Shown one piece after another: positions 35,809 to 45,305 of a stretch of 64,000 nucleotides of DNA (positions are counted from its first letter, which is position 1; each line of letters begins with the position of its first letter). Below the pieces are notes generated by a model. That model searched no databases and was not told the DNA's origin. It saw only the letters and a list, made by a program, of their open reading frames with translations. Both the position numbers and the translations under genes were made by a program. The stretch lies in NCBI RefSeq assembly GCF_030273445.1, contig NZ_CP120678.1, positions 1,403,501-1,467,500 on the forward strand. The letters are read 5' to 3'. Source of the stretch: Selenobaculum gibii (GTDB lineage Bacteria > Bacillota > Negativicutes > ICN-92133).

Positions 35809-36375
35809 TCAACTCCTTACTTTTTCAATCAAGTATACTACTGGGGCTGTACTTGCGTGATTGATCATCGACCAACAGCTAACAGTATAATTTTTCACGG
35901 GTAAATTACTCAAAAAATCAATTAAATAATGATATTCTCTCTTGCCACTCTCATGCCCGGGATATGCCGTAATCGCAACTACACCTCCAACATTTAACAA
36001 TTGAAGCATTGCTTCAATTGCAGGCATTGTAGTATCAATCGTTGTCGTAAGCTCATGATTTCCACCGGGTAAATAGCCCAAATTAAAAATTGCAACATCA
36101 ACACCTCGTAATACATATTGTTTTACATTCGCATGATTATCTAAAATAAGTGTTACTTTTCGCTCTAACCCTTTTTCCTGCAATTTTTCCTTTGTGCAGC
36201 GCAATGCCAATTCTTGAATATCAAATGCATAAATTTTAGCTGTCGCTAATGAATTTTCTGCAAGATATAAAGTATCGTTTCCTTTGCCTGCTGTTGCATC
36301 AACAAGAATCTCAGCACGATATACCTGCTCTTGAATTAACTTATGCGCAACACTTACAGGATTTAAGATCTGCAT
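35809..36375 (-). CDS. YtqB/MnmM-like class I SAM methyltransferase
   Basis: About 188 aa. It shows LVDATAGKGNDTLYLAE (SAM site), YAFDIQE, FNLGYLPGGNHELTT and a C-terminal SWSMINHASTAPVVYLIEK-type end, typical of the YtqB family. YtqB (MnmM) methylates nm5s2U34 of tRNA to mnm5s2U in B. subtilis. The ATG at 36375 has GGGGAG about 10 nt upstream. The longer frame from a GTG at 36396 overlaps nadK and is less likely. Confidence 0.85.
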   Translation of the reverse strand: MQILNPVSVAHKLIQEQVYRAEILVDATAGKGNDTLYLAENSLATAKIYAFDIQELALRCTKEKLQEKGLERKVTLILDNHANVKQYVLRGVDVAIFNLGYLPGGNHELTTTIDTTMPAIEAMLQLLNVGGVVAITAYPGHESGKREYHYLIDFLSNLPVKNYTVSCWSMINHASTAPVVYLIEKVRS

Positions 36376-36380
36376 ACTTT

Positions 36381-37232
36381 TCAATCTCCCCGCCACAATT
36401 TTGTCCGAACAGTTTTATAATAATTAGAATCGTCAAATTTTACAACTCTTGCTACTAGCGCTGATTTTCTTACAATGATCTCATCTTCACTTATCAACCC
36501 ATGACTTACCTGTCCATCAATCGTAAGTACAATATCATGATGTGTTGCTGTAATTTTAACATGAGCTTCCTCATCTTCTGATATAATTAGCGGTCTTGCA
36601 TTTAACGTATGTGGACAGATAGGTGTGATGAGCAAAACCTTTAAACTCGGATGAACAATTGGCCCCCCTGCTGAAAGGGAGTATCCCGTTGATCCTGTAG
36701 AGGTAGAAACAATGACACCATCCGCTTGATAATTCGCTAATATAGAATGATCAATAGAAAGTCCTAAACGTATCATCCGTGAAAATCCACCTTTAGTCAC
36801 AACGACATCATTAATTGCAGCACCAACATAAGTCATTGCCCCATTTCGTTTAACGATTGCATCAAGCATTAGCCGTTCTTCTATTTTATACTTACCATCA
36901 ATAATTTTTTGCAGCTTACTTTCTATTTCAGCTAATTCAATATCCGCCAAAAAGCCTAATCTTCCAATATTAATTCCACAAACCGGAATATTTTTTTTTG
37001 CTAAAACACGACAAGCGTTTAATAAAGTTCCATCCCCACCCAATGTCAGTACCAAATCAACATCTTTTTGTAATAGAGATTCCACCGCTAAATGGGGATA
37101 ACCTAATTCTAGAGCCGCTTTTTCTTCAATAATAATTTTCACTTCTTTATCAGAAAAAAACTCTACAACTCGCGCCAACAATATATTGACATCTTTTTTA
37201 TCTATATTAGGAATAACACCTATTGTAAGCAT
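36381..37232 (-). CDS. nadK: NAD kinase
   Basis: About 283 aa, makes NADP. GGDGTLLNACR at residues 65 onward is the diphosphate-binding motif, and STGSTGYSLSAGGPIVHP is the second family motif. The ATG at 37232 has GGAGG 8 nt upstream. The GTG at 37247 overlaps that site. It follows tlyA closely and leads into the methyltransferase gene. Confidence 0.96.
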   Translation of the reverse strand: MLTIGVIPNIDKKDVNILLARVVEFFSDKEVKIIIEEKAALELGYPHLAVESLLQKDVDLVLTLGGDGTLLNACRVLAKKNIPVCGINIGRLGFLADIELAEIESKLQKIIDGKYKIEERLMLDAIVKRNGAMTYVGAAINDVVVTKGGFSRMIRLGLSIDHSILANYQADGVIVSTSTGSTGYSLSAGGPIVHPSLKVLLITPICPHTLNARPLIISEDEEAHVKITATHHDIVLTIDGQVSHGLISEDEIIVRKSALVARVVKFDDSNYYKTVRTKLWRGD

Positions 37233-37250
37233 TTTTCTCGCCTCCACACC

Positions 37251-38051
37251 TTATAAACCGTTGTGTGCATCCCTAACTACATTCTCTATTACCTCTGCAT
37301 CAATGCTATCATTTTTATCTTCAAGCTTTATGTGAAGTAAATATTCAATATTCCCCTCTGGACCTTTAACTGGAGAAAAAGTTAAACCTACTGGAATAAG
37401 CGAGATTTCATTGCATAAATTTACAATTTTACGAATTACTTCTTTATGTATCTCTGGATCTCTTACAACACCTTTTTTCCCAACCTTTTCTCTCCCTGCT
37501 TCAAATTGTGGTTTAATTAATGCCACAACTTCAGCATTAGGTAACAATAAAGTTTTAACAACAGGTAAAACTTTATCTAACGAGATAAAAGCTACATCAA
37601 TAGATGCAAAATCCAATAATTCGCCTAAATCCACTGGAGTTACATTTCTAATATTTGTTCTCTCCATATTAATTACACGTGGATCTGTACGCAATGACCA
37701 TGCCAATTGACCATAGCCAACATCAATCGCAAAAACCTTTTTCGCTCCATTTTGCAAAGAACAATCCGTAAATCCACCTGTAGATGCGCCAATATCCGCC
37801 ACGATTTTATTCGTTAAGTCAATTGCAAAAGTTTTTATTGCTTTTGCCAATTTAAGCCCGCCTCGACTAACAAAGCCAATGCTATCCCCTGTAACTTTAA
37901 TGTCTACGGTATCTTTTACCATCGTTCCAGCTTTATCTACTTTTTGCCCATCTACATATACTAACCCAGCCATAATGGACGTTTTTGCTCTTTCACGACT
38001 TGCAACTAAATTTCTTTCAACCAATAACACATCTAACCGCTCTTTTGCCAT
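37251..38051 (-). CDS. tlyA: TlyA family rRNA 2'-O-methyltransferase
   Basis: A 266-aa protein. S4 domain at residues 1-60 (RLDVLLVERNLVASRERAKT). The Rossmann methyltransferase part has VADIGASTGGFTDCSLQNGAK and IDVGYGQLAWSLR, with IKPQFEAGREKVGKKGVVRD. TlyA methylates 16S and/or 23S rRNA. It was earlier named hemolysin (YqxC). It sits in the conserved dxs-tlyA-nadK run. Confidence 0.93.
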   Translation of the reverse strand: MAKERLDVLLVERNLVASRERAKTSIMAGLVYVDGQKVDKAGTMVKDTVDIKVTGDSIGFVSRGGLKLAKAIKTFAIDLTNKIVADIGASTGGFTDCSLQNGAKKVFAIDVGYGQLAWSLRTDPRVINMERTNIRNVTPVDLGELLDFASIDVAFISLDKVLPVVKTLLLPNAEVVALIKPQFEAGREKVGKKGVVRDPEIHKEVIRKIVNLCNEISLIPVGLTFSPVKGPEGNIEYLLHIKLEDKNDSIDAEVIENVVRDAHNGL

Positions 38052-38057
38052 ACTCTC

Positions 38058-39956
38058 TCACCGCACCTCAATATTCCTGATAAACGCATATGTTCTTGCT
38101 GCTATATGTGCAGGCGTTAATTTATATAACTCAAGTAAGTTTTCGCGTTTTCCTTGCTCAATAAATTTATCCGGATACCCTAATCTTAAAACTTTTGTAT
38201 CACAAAATTCTCGTTCATTTAAAGCTTCTAAGACCGCTGAACCAAAACCACCAGCTAACATATTATCTTCTATTGTCACAATGTATTTAACTGTTTTTGC
38301 TAAAACTTCTATCATTCTTTCATCTAAAGGTTTTATAAATCTTGCATTGATAACACCAGCCGAAACATTTTTTTCTTTCAGTAAATTTACTGCTTCTACA
38401 CATGAATCAACCATTGCTCCAACAGCCAAAAACATAACATCTGAACCAATTGAAATTTCTTCACTCATACCAACAGGAATATGCTGATATTCTGTTTTTA
38501 CTTCAACGCCCAATCCATTCCCACGCGGATAACGAATTACAACCGGTGTCCTTAATGAAAATGCTGTTGCTAACATATCTTTTAATTCATTTTCATCCTT
38601 TGGTGCCATTATCGTTAAATTAGGAATATGCCGCAAATAACTATAATCAAAAACACCATGATGCGTCGGTCCATCTTCGCCTACAATCCCTGCACGATCT
38701 AAAGCAAAAACAACCGGTAATTTTTGCAAACAAACATCGTGTAGTATTTGATCATATGCACGTTGTGCAAATGTCGAATATAATGCAATAATTGGCTGTT
38801 TTCCCTCACAAGCTAATCCTGCTGCAACTGTGACTGCATGTTGTTCCGCGATGCCAACATCCAAAAACCGATCTGGATAGATCTCACCAAATTTTTTTAA
38901 TCCAGTTCCTTCTGGCATAGCTGCGGTAATTGCTACAATATTTTTATTTTCCTTAGCTAATTCAATAAGCACTTTACTAAAAACTGAAGTATAAGTAGGT
39001 TTATTCGTAGTTTTTTTTATGATCTCTCCAGTTTCAATACAGAATGGACCAACTCCATGAAATTTATCCGATTCACATTCAGCTGGCAAATAGCCTTTGC
39101 CTTTCCTTGTTAAGGTATGTATCAAAATTGGACCTTGCATCGTTTTTGCTTTTTCTAATACTTCTCGCATCAATTCAATATTATGTCCATCAATTGGTCC
39201 TACATATTTAAACCCAAGTTCTTCAAATAATTCTCCTGGAACTAATAAAAAGCGTAAACTATCCTTTAGCCGCTCTACAACCTTCGCAACACTCTCTCCA
39301 ATTGTCGGTATTTTTTTCAATAAGAACTCTAAATCATGTTTTACCTTATTATAAGTAGGTGCTGTACGCATCGTTGATAAATACTCCGATAGAGCACCTA
39401 CATTTTTATCAATCGACATTTCATTATCATTTAAAATAACAATAAGATGTTTTCCTAAATCACCCGCATGATTTAACGCCTCAAATGCCTGTCCCCCCGT
39501 CATCGAGCCATCGCCAATCACTGCAACTACATAATTATTTTTTTTTGATAAATCCCTAGCAATTGCCATACCAAGAGCTGCGGAAATTGAAGTGCTAGAA
39601 TGTCCTGTACCAAAACTATCATAAGGACTTTCGCTTCGTTTGGGGAATCCACTTAAACCACCTTGTGTGCGAATCGTCGAAAAAGCATCCCGCCGCCCAG
39701 TTAAAATCTTATGAACATAAGACTGATGCCCAACATCCCAAATAAATTTATCTTCTGGACAATCAAATACCGTATGTAATGCCAAAGTTAATTCTACAAC
39801 ACCTAAACTTGGTGCTAAATGTCCACCATTTTCCGCAATTGTACGGATAATAAGCTCGCGGATTTCTCCCGCGAGCTTATTTAACTGTATTAAGGAAAGT
39901 TGCTTTAGTTGTTTTGGACTATCTACTTTATCTAATATTTTATTCAAAAATCTCAC
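38058..39956 (-). CDS. dxs: 1-deoxy-D-xylulose-5-phosphate synthase
   Basis: A 632-aa thiamine-diphosphate enzyme, the first step of the MEP isoprenoid pathway. It has VGHQSYVHKILTGR, GTGHSSTSISAALG, VAVIGDGSMTGGQAFEALNHAG (cofactor site), LNDNEMSIDKNVGALS and DVGIAEQHAVTVAAGLA (catalytic Glu). The length is normal. The pathway continues with ispA next door and ispH at 4153-6123. Confidence 0.98.
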   Translation of the reverse strand: MRFLNKILDKVDSPKQLKQLSLIQLNKLAGEIRELIIRTIAENGGHLAPSLGVVELTLALHTVFDCPEDKFIWDVGHQSYVHKILTGRRDAFSTIRTQGGLSGFPKRSESPYDSFGTGHSSTSISAALGMAIARDLSKKNNYVVAVIGDGSMTGGQAFEALNHAGDLGKHLIVILNDNEMSIDKNVGALSEYLSTMRTAPTYNKVKHDLEFLLKKIPTIGESVAKVVERLKDSLRFLLVPGELFEELGFKYVGPIDGHNIELMREVLEKAKTMQGPILIHTLTRKGKGYLPAECESDKFHGVGPFCIETGEIIKKTTNKPTYTSVFSKVLIELAKENKNIVAITAAMPEGTGLKKFGEIYPDRFLDVGIAEQHAVTVAAGLACEGKQPIIALYSTFAQRAYDQILHDVCLQKLPVVFALDRAGIVGEDGPTHHGVFDYSYLRHIPNLTIMAPKDENELKDMLATAFSLRTPVVIRYPRGNGLGVEVKTEYQHIPVGMSEEISIGSDVMFLAVGAMVDSCVEAVNLLKEKNVSAGVINARFIKPLDERMIEVLAKTVKYIVTIEDNMLAGGFGSAVLEALNEREFCDTKVLRLGYPDKFIEQGKRENLLELYKLTPAHIAARTYAFIRNIEVR

Positions 39957-40006
39957 ATCCTTAGGAAACTACCTACCAAAACACTTCTATTATATCATAG
40001 AACCAT

Positions 40007-40468
40007 TTAGATAAACATCATCTTACAAAAAACATAAGCTGTGGTAAAACCTAATAATCCGCCTACCAAAACTTCTATTGGTGTATGACCAAGCAACTCT
40101 TTTAATGTAATCTGATGTACTGTATGATTTACTTTTAATTCTTTAATTATTTGATTTAACACTCTCGCGTGACTTCCTGCTGCACGTCTAATTCCAGCCG
40201 CATCATACATAACAACAGATGAAAAAACAAAAGCAATTGCGAATAACGTAGAATCAGCTCCTTCACGCATAGCAATTGCCGTCGTCATTCCAACGACCAA
40301 TGCCGTATGAGAACTTGGCATTCCACCAGATCCAAACATTCGTTCCAAACTAAATTCCTTAGATGAAATAAAATCAAATAGAGTTTTTAACACTTGTGCC
40401 AAAAACCATGCAAATAAAGCTGAAAATAAAATTGTATTATTCATCAATTGGAAAATTAGTTCAGCCAT
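40007..40468 (-). CDS. DUF212/YuiD-type divergent PAP2 family membrane protein
   Basis: A 153-aa protein with the family pattern AWFLAQVLKTLFDF, FGSGGMPSSHTALVVGMTTAI and DAAGIRRAAGSHARVLNQI. It is related to acid phosphatases/vanadium haloperoxidases (PAP2) and may act on polyprenyl phosphates. That role would fit its place between ispA and dxs, but it is inference. Confidence 0.88.
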   Translation of the reverse strand: MAELIFQLMNNTILFSALFAWFLAQVLKTLFDFISSKEFSLERMFGSGGMPSSHTALVVGMTTAIAMREGADSTLFAIAFVFSSVVMYDAAGIRRAAGSHARVLNQIIKELKVNHTVHQITLKELLGHTPIEVLVGGLLGFTTAYVFCKMMFI

Positions 40469-40478
40469 TTATTTCACC

Positions 40479-41360
40479 TCAATGATCACGTGTTATTAGA
40501 TAACGAACTACGTGCCTTAAAAATTCGGCCTCTCTTCCAAAAATCTTCAATGCATCTAATGCAGATGCAACAGCGTCATTTGCCATTTCTTTAGCCTTTT
40601 CCAAAGAATATAAAGTCACATAGGTCGACTTATTATTTTTTATATCACTTCCTACAGGCTTACCAATCTTTGCAGCCTCGCCAATAACATCTAAAATATC
40701 ATCAGTAATTTGAAATGCCAAACCAAAATTTTCTGCATATTCAGTTAAAGCTATCATTTCTTCTTTATTTGCACCTGCCAGAATCGCACCACTTCTAATT
40801 GCCGCTCGAAATAATGCTCCAGTTTTCGCTTGATGCATTAATCTCAAAGTTTCTATATCTACTTTTTTATTTTCTGACAATAAATCAATTACCTGTCCAC
40901 CAACCATACCATTGTAACCAGCTGCCTCACTAAATTCTTTTACAACCTTTAGCAAACGCTCCGCAGGAACATTTTCTTGACGCAATACTACCTCAAATGC
41001 ATTTGTAAGTAAAGCATCTCCAGCTAAAATAGCAATTCCTTCACCAAACACTTTATGATTCGTTAAATTCCCCCGACGATAATCATCATCGTCCATCGCT
41101 GGTAAATCATCATGAATCAATGAATATGTATGAATCATCTCTAAAGCACATGCAGGTTTAATATAGGGTTTCCCGTCTTCTCCACTTACAGCTTCCGCGG
41201 CAGCCATAAGTAAAATCGGTCTTAGACGCTTTCCTCCTGCTAATAAACTATACTGCATTGCATCATATAATTTAGGTGCTATATTATGATCAGTCTTTAG
41301 TAACGTAGATAGTTCAGCTTCGATAAGAGGTATTTTGCTTTCACAATATTCTTTAAACAT
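40479..41360 (-). CDS. ispA: Polyprenyl synthetase, geranylgeranyl/farnesyl diphosphate synthase
   Basis: About 293 aa. The first Asp-rich motif is DDLPAMDDDDYRRG and the second DDILDVIGE. LLAGGKRLRPILLMAAAEA and YSLIHDDLPAMD are the usual flanks. It elongates isoprenyl diphosphates. The ATG at 41360 is preferred over the ATGs at 41369/41366, since only it has a 9-nt gap from GGCGG. It overlaps the end of xseB. Confidence 0.93.
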   Translation of the reverse strand: MFKEYCESKIPLIEAELSTLLKTDHNIAPKLYDAMQYSLLAGGKRLRPILLMAAAEAVSGEDGKPYIKPACALEMIHTYSLIHDDLPAMDDDDYRRGNLTNHKVFGEGIAILAGDALLTNAFEVVLRQENVPAERLLKVVKEFSEAAGYNGMVGGQVIDLLSENKKVDIETLRLMHQAKTGALFRAAIRSGAILAGANKEEMIALTEYAENFGLAFQITDDILDVIGEAAKIGKPVGSDIKNNKSTYVTLYSLEKAKEMANDAVASALDALKIFGREAEFLRHVVRYLITRDH

Positions 41361-41610
41361 TCTCATCATCCGCCTTTATTTTATAATCTACTGTCACTAT
41401 TTTGCCTTTGCTTTCCTTTAATAGTTTATCAATTGCAGTTTCTGCATTATCTAACTTTTCTATACATAAATTTGATAATAATACTCCTTCTTTATATTTA
41501 TCCATCAGTTCGTCAAGGCTAATTTCGCCATTTTCTAATTCAGAAACAATTTCTTCTAAATTTTTTAATGCATTTTCAAAAGATAGTTTTTTATTTTTTG
41601 CAACTGCCAT
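41353..41610 (-). CDS. xseB: Exodeoxyribonuclease VII small subunit
   Basis: An 85-aa helical protein with the family hallmark SFENALKNLEEIVSELENGEISLDELMDKYKEGV (a 34-residue segment, about residues 9-42). It binds XseA to form the ssDNA nuclease. It overlaps xseA by about 20 nt and ispA by 8 nt, so expression is coupled. Confidence 0.95.
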   Translation of the reverse strand: MAVAKNKKLSFENALKNLEEIVSELENGEISLDELMDKYKEGVLLSNLCIEKLDNAETAIDKLLKESKGKIVTVDYKIKADDENV

Positions 41611-42814
41611 TTGTCAAAGTTCCCTCCCCTATACAAGTTACTTTGGTATCTATTTTCCCATCTGCTAAATATAAAGTTAAATTTTCATCTTTCTTCACTT
41701 GCTTAATTGATTTTATCAAGATGTTTTCTTGTTTAGCTATAGTATATCCACGGTTTAACGCCGCTAAAGGGTTTAAGAGTAAAAGTTTTTCCAATAACAC
41801 TTCTAAGCCGTGACGTTTCTGTAATAATTGATTACATTTTCCTTGTCCCATTCGTTCTACACACTTATCTAATAACTCTCTCTTTCTATCTAATATAAAT
41901 TGCGGATTTGACAATATACGCTTTTGCTTACATAAATTTATTCTATGTCGCTTTTCACTTAGGATGTGTTTTACTTTTATATCCATCTTATCGCGTAAAA
42001 TTCGAATTCGATGCAAAAGCTCTTTAACATCAGGCACAATAAGCTCAGCAGCTTGCGAAGGAGTGGCCGCTCGTACATCACTAACAAAGTCAGTTAAAGT
42101 ATAATCGGTTTCATGACCTACAGCCGAAACAACAGGAATAGCTGACTCAAAAACTGCACGGACAACTTTTTCATCATTAAATGCCCACAAATCTTCTATT
42201 GAACCGCCACCACGGCCAACAATGATGACATCTACCGGAAATTTTGTATTAAAAGCCGCAATTGCATGAACGATTTCGAATGGAGCTTCATCTCCTTGAA
42301 CTTTTACTGGATACAAACATAATTGAATCTGTGGATTTCTCCTTTTGGAAACAGTATATATATCACGTAAAACCGCACCTGTTGCTGAAGTAATAACACC
42401 AATTGTTTTCGGAAAATACGGCAATATTTTTTTATGTACAGAATCAAATAAACCTTCCATAGTTAATTTTTCCTTTAATTGCGCAAAAGCAAGACTTAGT
42501 TCACCTATACCATCCGGAAATAGACTATCCGCATAAAGTTGATACTGTCCATCGCGCTCAAATATTGTTATATAACCACTAACAACTATTTGCATGCCAT
42601 CTTGTGGCATAAATTTTAAAAACTGTGCTTTATTTTTAAACATCACACATTTTATTGATGACTGCTGGTCTTTGAGCGTGAAATAACAATGACCTGAATA
42701 ATGTTTTTTAAAATTTGATAATTCACCTCGAATTAGAACGGTTTGTAAAGTCTGCTCTACATCTATTAACCTTTTTATATATTTTGTAATTTCACTTACA
42801 CTATATATGTTCAA
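41591..42814 (-). CDS. xseA: Exodeoxyribonuclease VII large subunit
   Basis: About 407 aa. An N-terminal OB-fold (VLIRGELSNFKKHYSGHCYFTLKD) is followed by the nuclease core (TSATGAVLRDIYTV, VIIVGRGGGSIEDLWAFNDE, SAVGHETDYTLTDFVSDVRA). The open frame runs to 42850, but AGGAG lies 7 nt before a TTG at 42814 that gives the family's NIYSVSEIT start, so I take the TTG. Confidence 0.95.
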   Translation of the reverse strand: MNIYSVSEITKYIKRLIDVEQTLQTVLIRGELSNFKKHYSGHCYFTLKDQQSSIKCVMFKNKAQFLKFMPQDGMQIVVSGYITIFERDGQYQLYADSLFPDGIGELSLAFAQLKEKLTMEGLFDSVHKKILPYFPKTIGVITSATGAVLRDIYTVSKRRNPQIQLCLYPVKVQGDEAPFEIVHAIAAFNTKFPVDVIIVGRGGGSIEDLWAFNDEKVVRAVFESAIPVVSAVGHETDYTLTDFVSDVRAATPSQAAELIVPDVKELLHRIRILRDKMDIKVKHILSEKRHRINLCKQKRILSNPQFILDRKRELLDKCVERMGQGKCNQLLQKRHGLEVLLEKLLLLNPLAALNRGYTIAKQENILIKSIKQVKKDENLTLYLADGKIDTKVTCIGEGTLTNGSCKK

Positions 42815-42894
42815 AATTATTCTCCTACACTTTATCGTATTATCTCTCATAATTATGCATAATAATCTTCTTTATTATAACATAAAAAAAAAAA

Positions 42895-42930
42895 GGTGCT
42901 ACCGAATATCAAACTATATTCGGTAGCACC
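42895..42930 (-). terminator. Strong terminator after the beta-flower protein gene
   Basis: A 15-bp perfect stem GGTGCTACCGAATAT and complement with a short loop, followed on the minus strand by an 11-T tract. One of the best terminators in the window. Confidence 0.95.
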
Positions 42931-42945
42931 TCTTAATAAATCGAT

Positions 42946-43143
42946 TTACTTCGAATGTAAAATACGCCAAGTAAAAGCTTCACCATTTTTAAATATCTGA
43001 CCAATATAACCTTCTGAACTAGAATATAATCCACCACCACTTACAAAAGCAATCGGCTGCCCAACTTTATCGTAAACGAAATTTCCAATAAGCCAAGCAA
43101 CATGTTGCCCATTTAGACTAAATACAGGTTGCATTTTCCTCAC
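42946..43143 (-). CDS. Small 4-fold beta-flower-like protein
   Basis: A 65-aa protein with repeated short beta units (VFSLNGQHVAWLIGNFVYDK, PIAFVSGGGLYS, GYIGQIFKNGEAFTWRI) resembling the 4-fold beta-flower domain. Function is unknown. It has its own strong terminator and lies between rarA and xseA. Confidence 0.65.
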   Translation of the reverse strand: MRKMQPVFSLNGQHVAWLIGNFVYDKVGQPIAFVSGGGLYSSSEGYIGQIFKNGEAFTWRILHSK

Positions 43144-43190
43144 CTCTTGTTTTATCTTATGTAATCAAGACAAAAAGTGATTCAATACTA

Positions 43191-44504
43191 TTAATATTTA
43201 GTACCCCAAAATCTCTGTAATCTTAATTTCATTTCTTTTTCCTGCCCCTGCTCTGTAGGCTTATAGTAAAAAATATTTTTTAATTCATCAGGTAAATATT
43301 GTTGATAAAAGAAATGTTTTACATGATCATGCGGATAAACATAATCCTTCCCAGCCCCAAGATTAGCTGCCCCTTTATAATGTGCATCTCTCAAATGGGG
43401 CGGAACAACTCCACAATTTTTTGTTTTGACGTCATGAATTGCTGCATCAATACCTAAATAAGCAGCATTACTTTTAGGGGCTGAAGCAATATAAGTTACA
43501 GCTTGCGCAAGTGGAATTCTCGCTTCCGGCATACCGAGAAATTGCACTGCTTGTACCGTTGCCATCGCAACTACTAGAGCTTGTGGATCCGCATTTCCAA
43601 CATCTTCTGCTGCACAAATTGCAATTCTTCGTGCAATAAAATTAATATTTTCACCTGCAACTAACATTCTGGCTAAATAGTGCAATGCTGCATCTGGATC
43701 ACTTCCTCGCATACTTTTTATAAATGCAGAAACCGTATCATAATGTTTATCTCCACTTTTATCATAGCTATGTAGTTTTTCACCTATAACTTCTTGCAAT
43801 ACTTCTATATTTATAACGCCTCCAGATTCTAGCAAAGCTGTCGCTTGCTCTAAAATGTTAAGCGCCACTCTTGCATCCCCAGATGAAATCTCTGTGATCA
43901 GCAGCAATGCTTTTTCGTCACAAATAAATTTTTCATTTCCCAAGCCACGTTCTTTATCTTGCAATGCTTGCTTTAAAATGTTTTGAATATTTTCTCTAGA
44001 AAGCAAACTCAATTTCACTACACGTACTCTCGATAATAATGCTACATTTACTTCAAAATATGGATTTTCCGTTGTCGCACCAATTAAAATTAATCTTCCA
44101 TCCTCTACATAAGGTAATAATACATCTTGTTGTCCTTTATTAAAGCGATGTATTTCATCAATAAAAATTATTGTTCTTTGCGTATAGAGATGTAATCTTT
44201 CTTTCGCCGCCTCAACAATTTTGCGAATATCGCTAATTCCTGCGGCTACTGCATTGATTTTTTCAAAATGGCTATTTGTCGTTTTTGCGATCATTTGAGC
44301 CAATGTCGTTTTTCCCGTTCCTGGTGGTCCAAATAGAATCATAGATGGAATCTTATCGGCTTCAATCATCTTGCGTAAAAATTTATTTTTGCCGACTATA
44401 TCTTCATGACCAATAAATTCGTTAAAGTCACGAGGTCTCATTCGTACTGCCAACGGTTGAGTTTGATTCAAATTATTTTGATTTGAATAAGAAAACAAGT
44501 CCAT
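43191..44504 (-). CDS. rarA: Replication-associated recombination protein A (RarA/MgsA)
   Basis: A 437-aa AAA+ ATPase at stalled forks. It begins with LAVRMRPRDFNEFIGHEDIVG, then Walker A FGPPGTGKTTLAQ, Walker B IIFIDEIHRF, sensor GATTENPYFEV and the C-terminal tetramerisation region with LPLRDAHYKGAANLGAGKDYVYPHD (visible as PPHLRDAHYKGAANLGAG, then KDYVYPHDH). It is the next gene after dut. Confidence 0.95.
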   Translation of the reverse strand: MDLFSYSNQNNLNQTQPLAVRMRPRDFNEFIGHEDIVGKNKFLRKMIEADKIPSMILFGPPGTGKTTLAQMIAKTTNSHFEKINAVAAGISDIRKIVEAAKERLHLYTQRTIIFIDEIHRFNKGQQDVLLPYVEDGRLILIGATTENPYFEVNVALLSRVRVVKLSLLSRENIQNILKQALQDKERGLGNEKFICDEKALLLITEISSGDARVALNILEQATALLESGGVINIEVLQEVIGEKLHSYDKSGDKHYDTVSAFIKSMRGSDPDAALHYLARMLVAGENINFIARRIAICAAEDVGNADPQALVVAMATVQAVQFLGMPEARIPLAQAVTYIASAPKSNAAYLGIDAAIHDVKTKNCGVVPPHLRDAHYKGAANLGAGKDYVYPHDHVKHFFYQQYLPDELKNIFYYKPTEQGQEKEMKLRLQRFWGTKY

Positions 44505-44515
44505 GCAATCACCTG

Positions 44516-44968
44516 CTACCTTTCTCCAGTTGAACCCATTCCACCTTTACGGATGACACCATTTGATATATCATCATCCACGGTTAAATATCGATAAAAA
44601 ACACCTTGCGCAATGCGCTCACCTTTATCAATATGAACGACTTCATCATTATGATTATAAAAAGCAATCATTATATGTCCTTCATTGTCTTTATTATTAT
44701 AATAATCAGCATCAATAACACCTTGACTATTAATTAAGCATATTTTTTTCTTTATTGAAAATCCAGATCTTATATGTATTCCCAAATATTCATTTTCTTT
44801 CATATATGCTTTAATTCCAGTAGGTACAATAGTAACTTTATGTGGAAATAATTCGATATCAACAGCTGATTCGATATCATAGCCTGCACTTGCTACCGTT
44901 TTACGCTGTGGTAAACGAATATTCTTTTCTTTATATTCTGTAACAATTTCAAATCCTCTACTTTTCAT
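44516..44968 (-). CDS. dut: dUTP diphosphatase
   Basis: A 150-aa trimeric dUTPase that keeps uracil out of DNA. Motif 1 is AGYDIESAVDIELFP, motif 2 IHIRSGFSIK, motif 3 GVIDADYYNNKDNEGHI, motif 4 GERIAQGVFYRY and motif 5 KGGMGSTGE. It follows hfq with a hairpin between. Confidence 0.95.
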   Translation of the reverse strand: MKSRGFEIVTEYKEKNIRLPQRKTVASAGYDIESAVDIELFPHKVTIVPTGIKAYMKENEYLGIHIRSGFSIKKKICLINSQGVIDADYYNNKDNEGHIMIAFYNHNDEVVHIDKGERIAQGVFYRYLTVDDDISNGVIRKGGMGSTGER

Positions 44969-44982
44969 TCTATAACTCCTTA

Positions 44983-45013
44983 AAATAGCTGGGCATAAAT
45001 GCCCAGCTATTTT
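44983..45013 (-). terminator. Hairpin between hfq and dut
   Basis: AAATAGCTGGGCA/TGCCCAGCTATTT with a 4-nt loop, followed on the minus strand by TTTTAAGG. The tail also forms part of the dut ribosome site, so it may terminate only partly. Confidence 0.7.
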
Positions 45014-45262
45014 TTACTCAAATTCTTCTTTATCGTGAGAATAACTATTATTCAACGGTTTAAATGGAGTAATTGTTGATATAGCATGTTTATATACCAA
45101 TTGCTGTTTGCCATCATTTTCAATAATAACGGTAAAATTATCAAAGCCTTTTACTAAACCTCTTAATTGAAAGCCATTCATTAAATATATAATAACAGCT
45201 ACATTTTCTTTACGCACTTGATTTAAAAAACTGTCCTGCAAATTAATGCCCTTAACTGCCAC
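45014..45262 (-). CDS. hfq: RNA chaperone Hfq
   Basis: About 82 aa. The Sm1 core ([36 protein letters not shown], residues about 8-43) and Sm2 ([17 protein letters not shown]) are intact. It starts at GTG (45262). The ribosome site is a run of seven G (45276-45270), 7 nt away. A TTG at 45268 is the only in-frame alternative. It follows miaA in the usual miaA-hfq order. Confidence 0.96.
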   Translation of the reverse strand: MAVKGINLQDSFLNQVRKENVAVIIYLMNGFQLRGLVKGFDNFTVIIENDGKQQLVYKHAISTITPFKPLNNSYSHDKEEFE

Positions 45263-45305
45263 ACCCAAACCCCCCCTATTTTATTATGGTTGCATTAACA
45301 GTATT

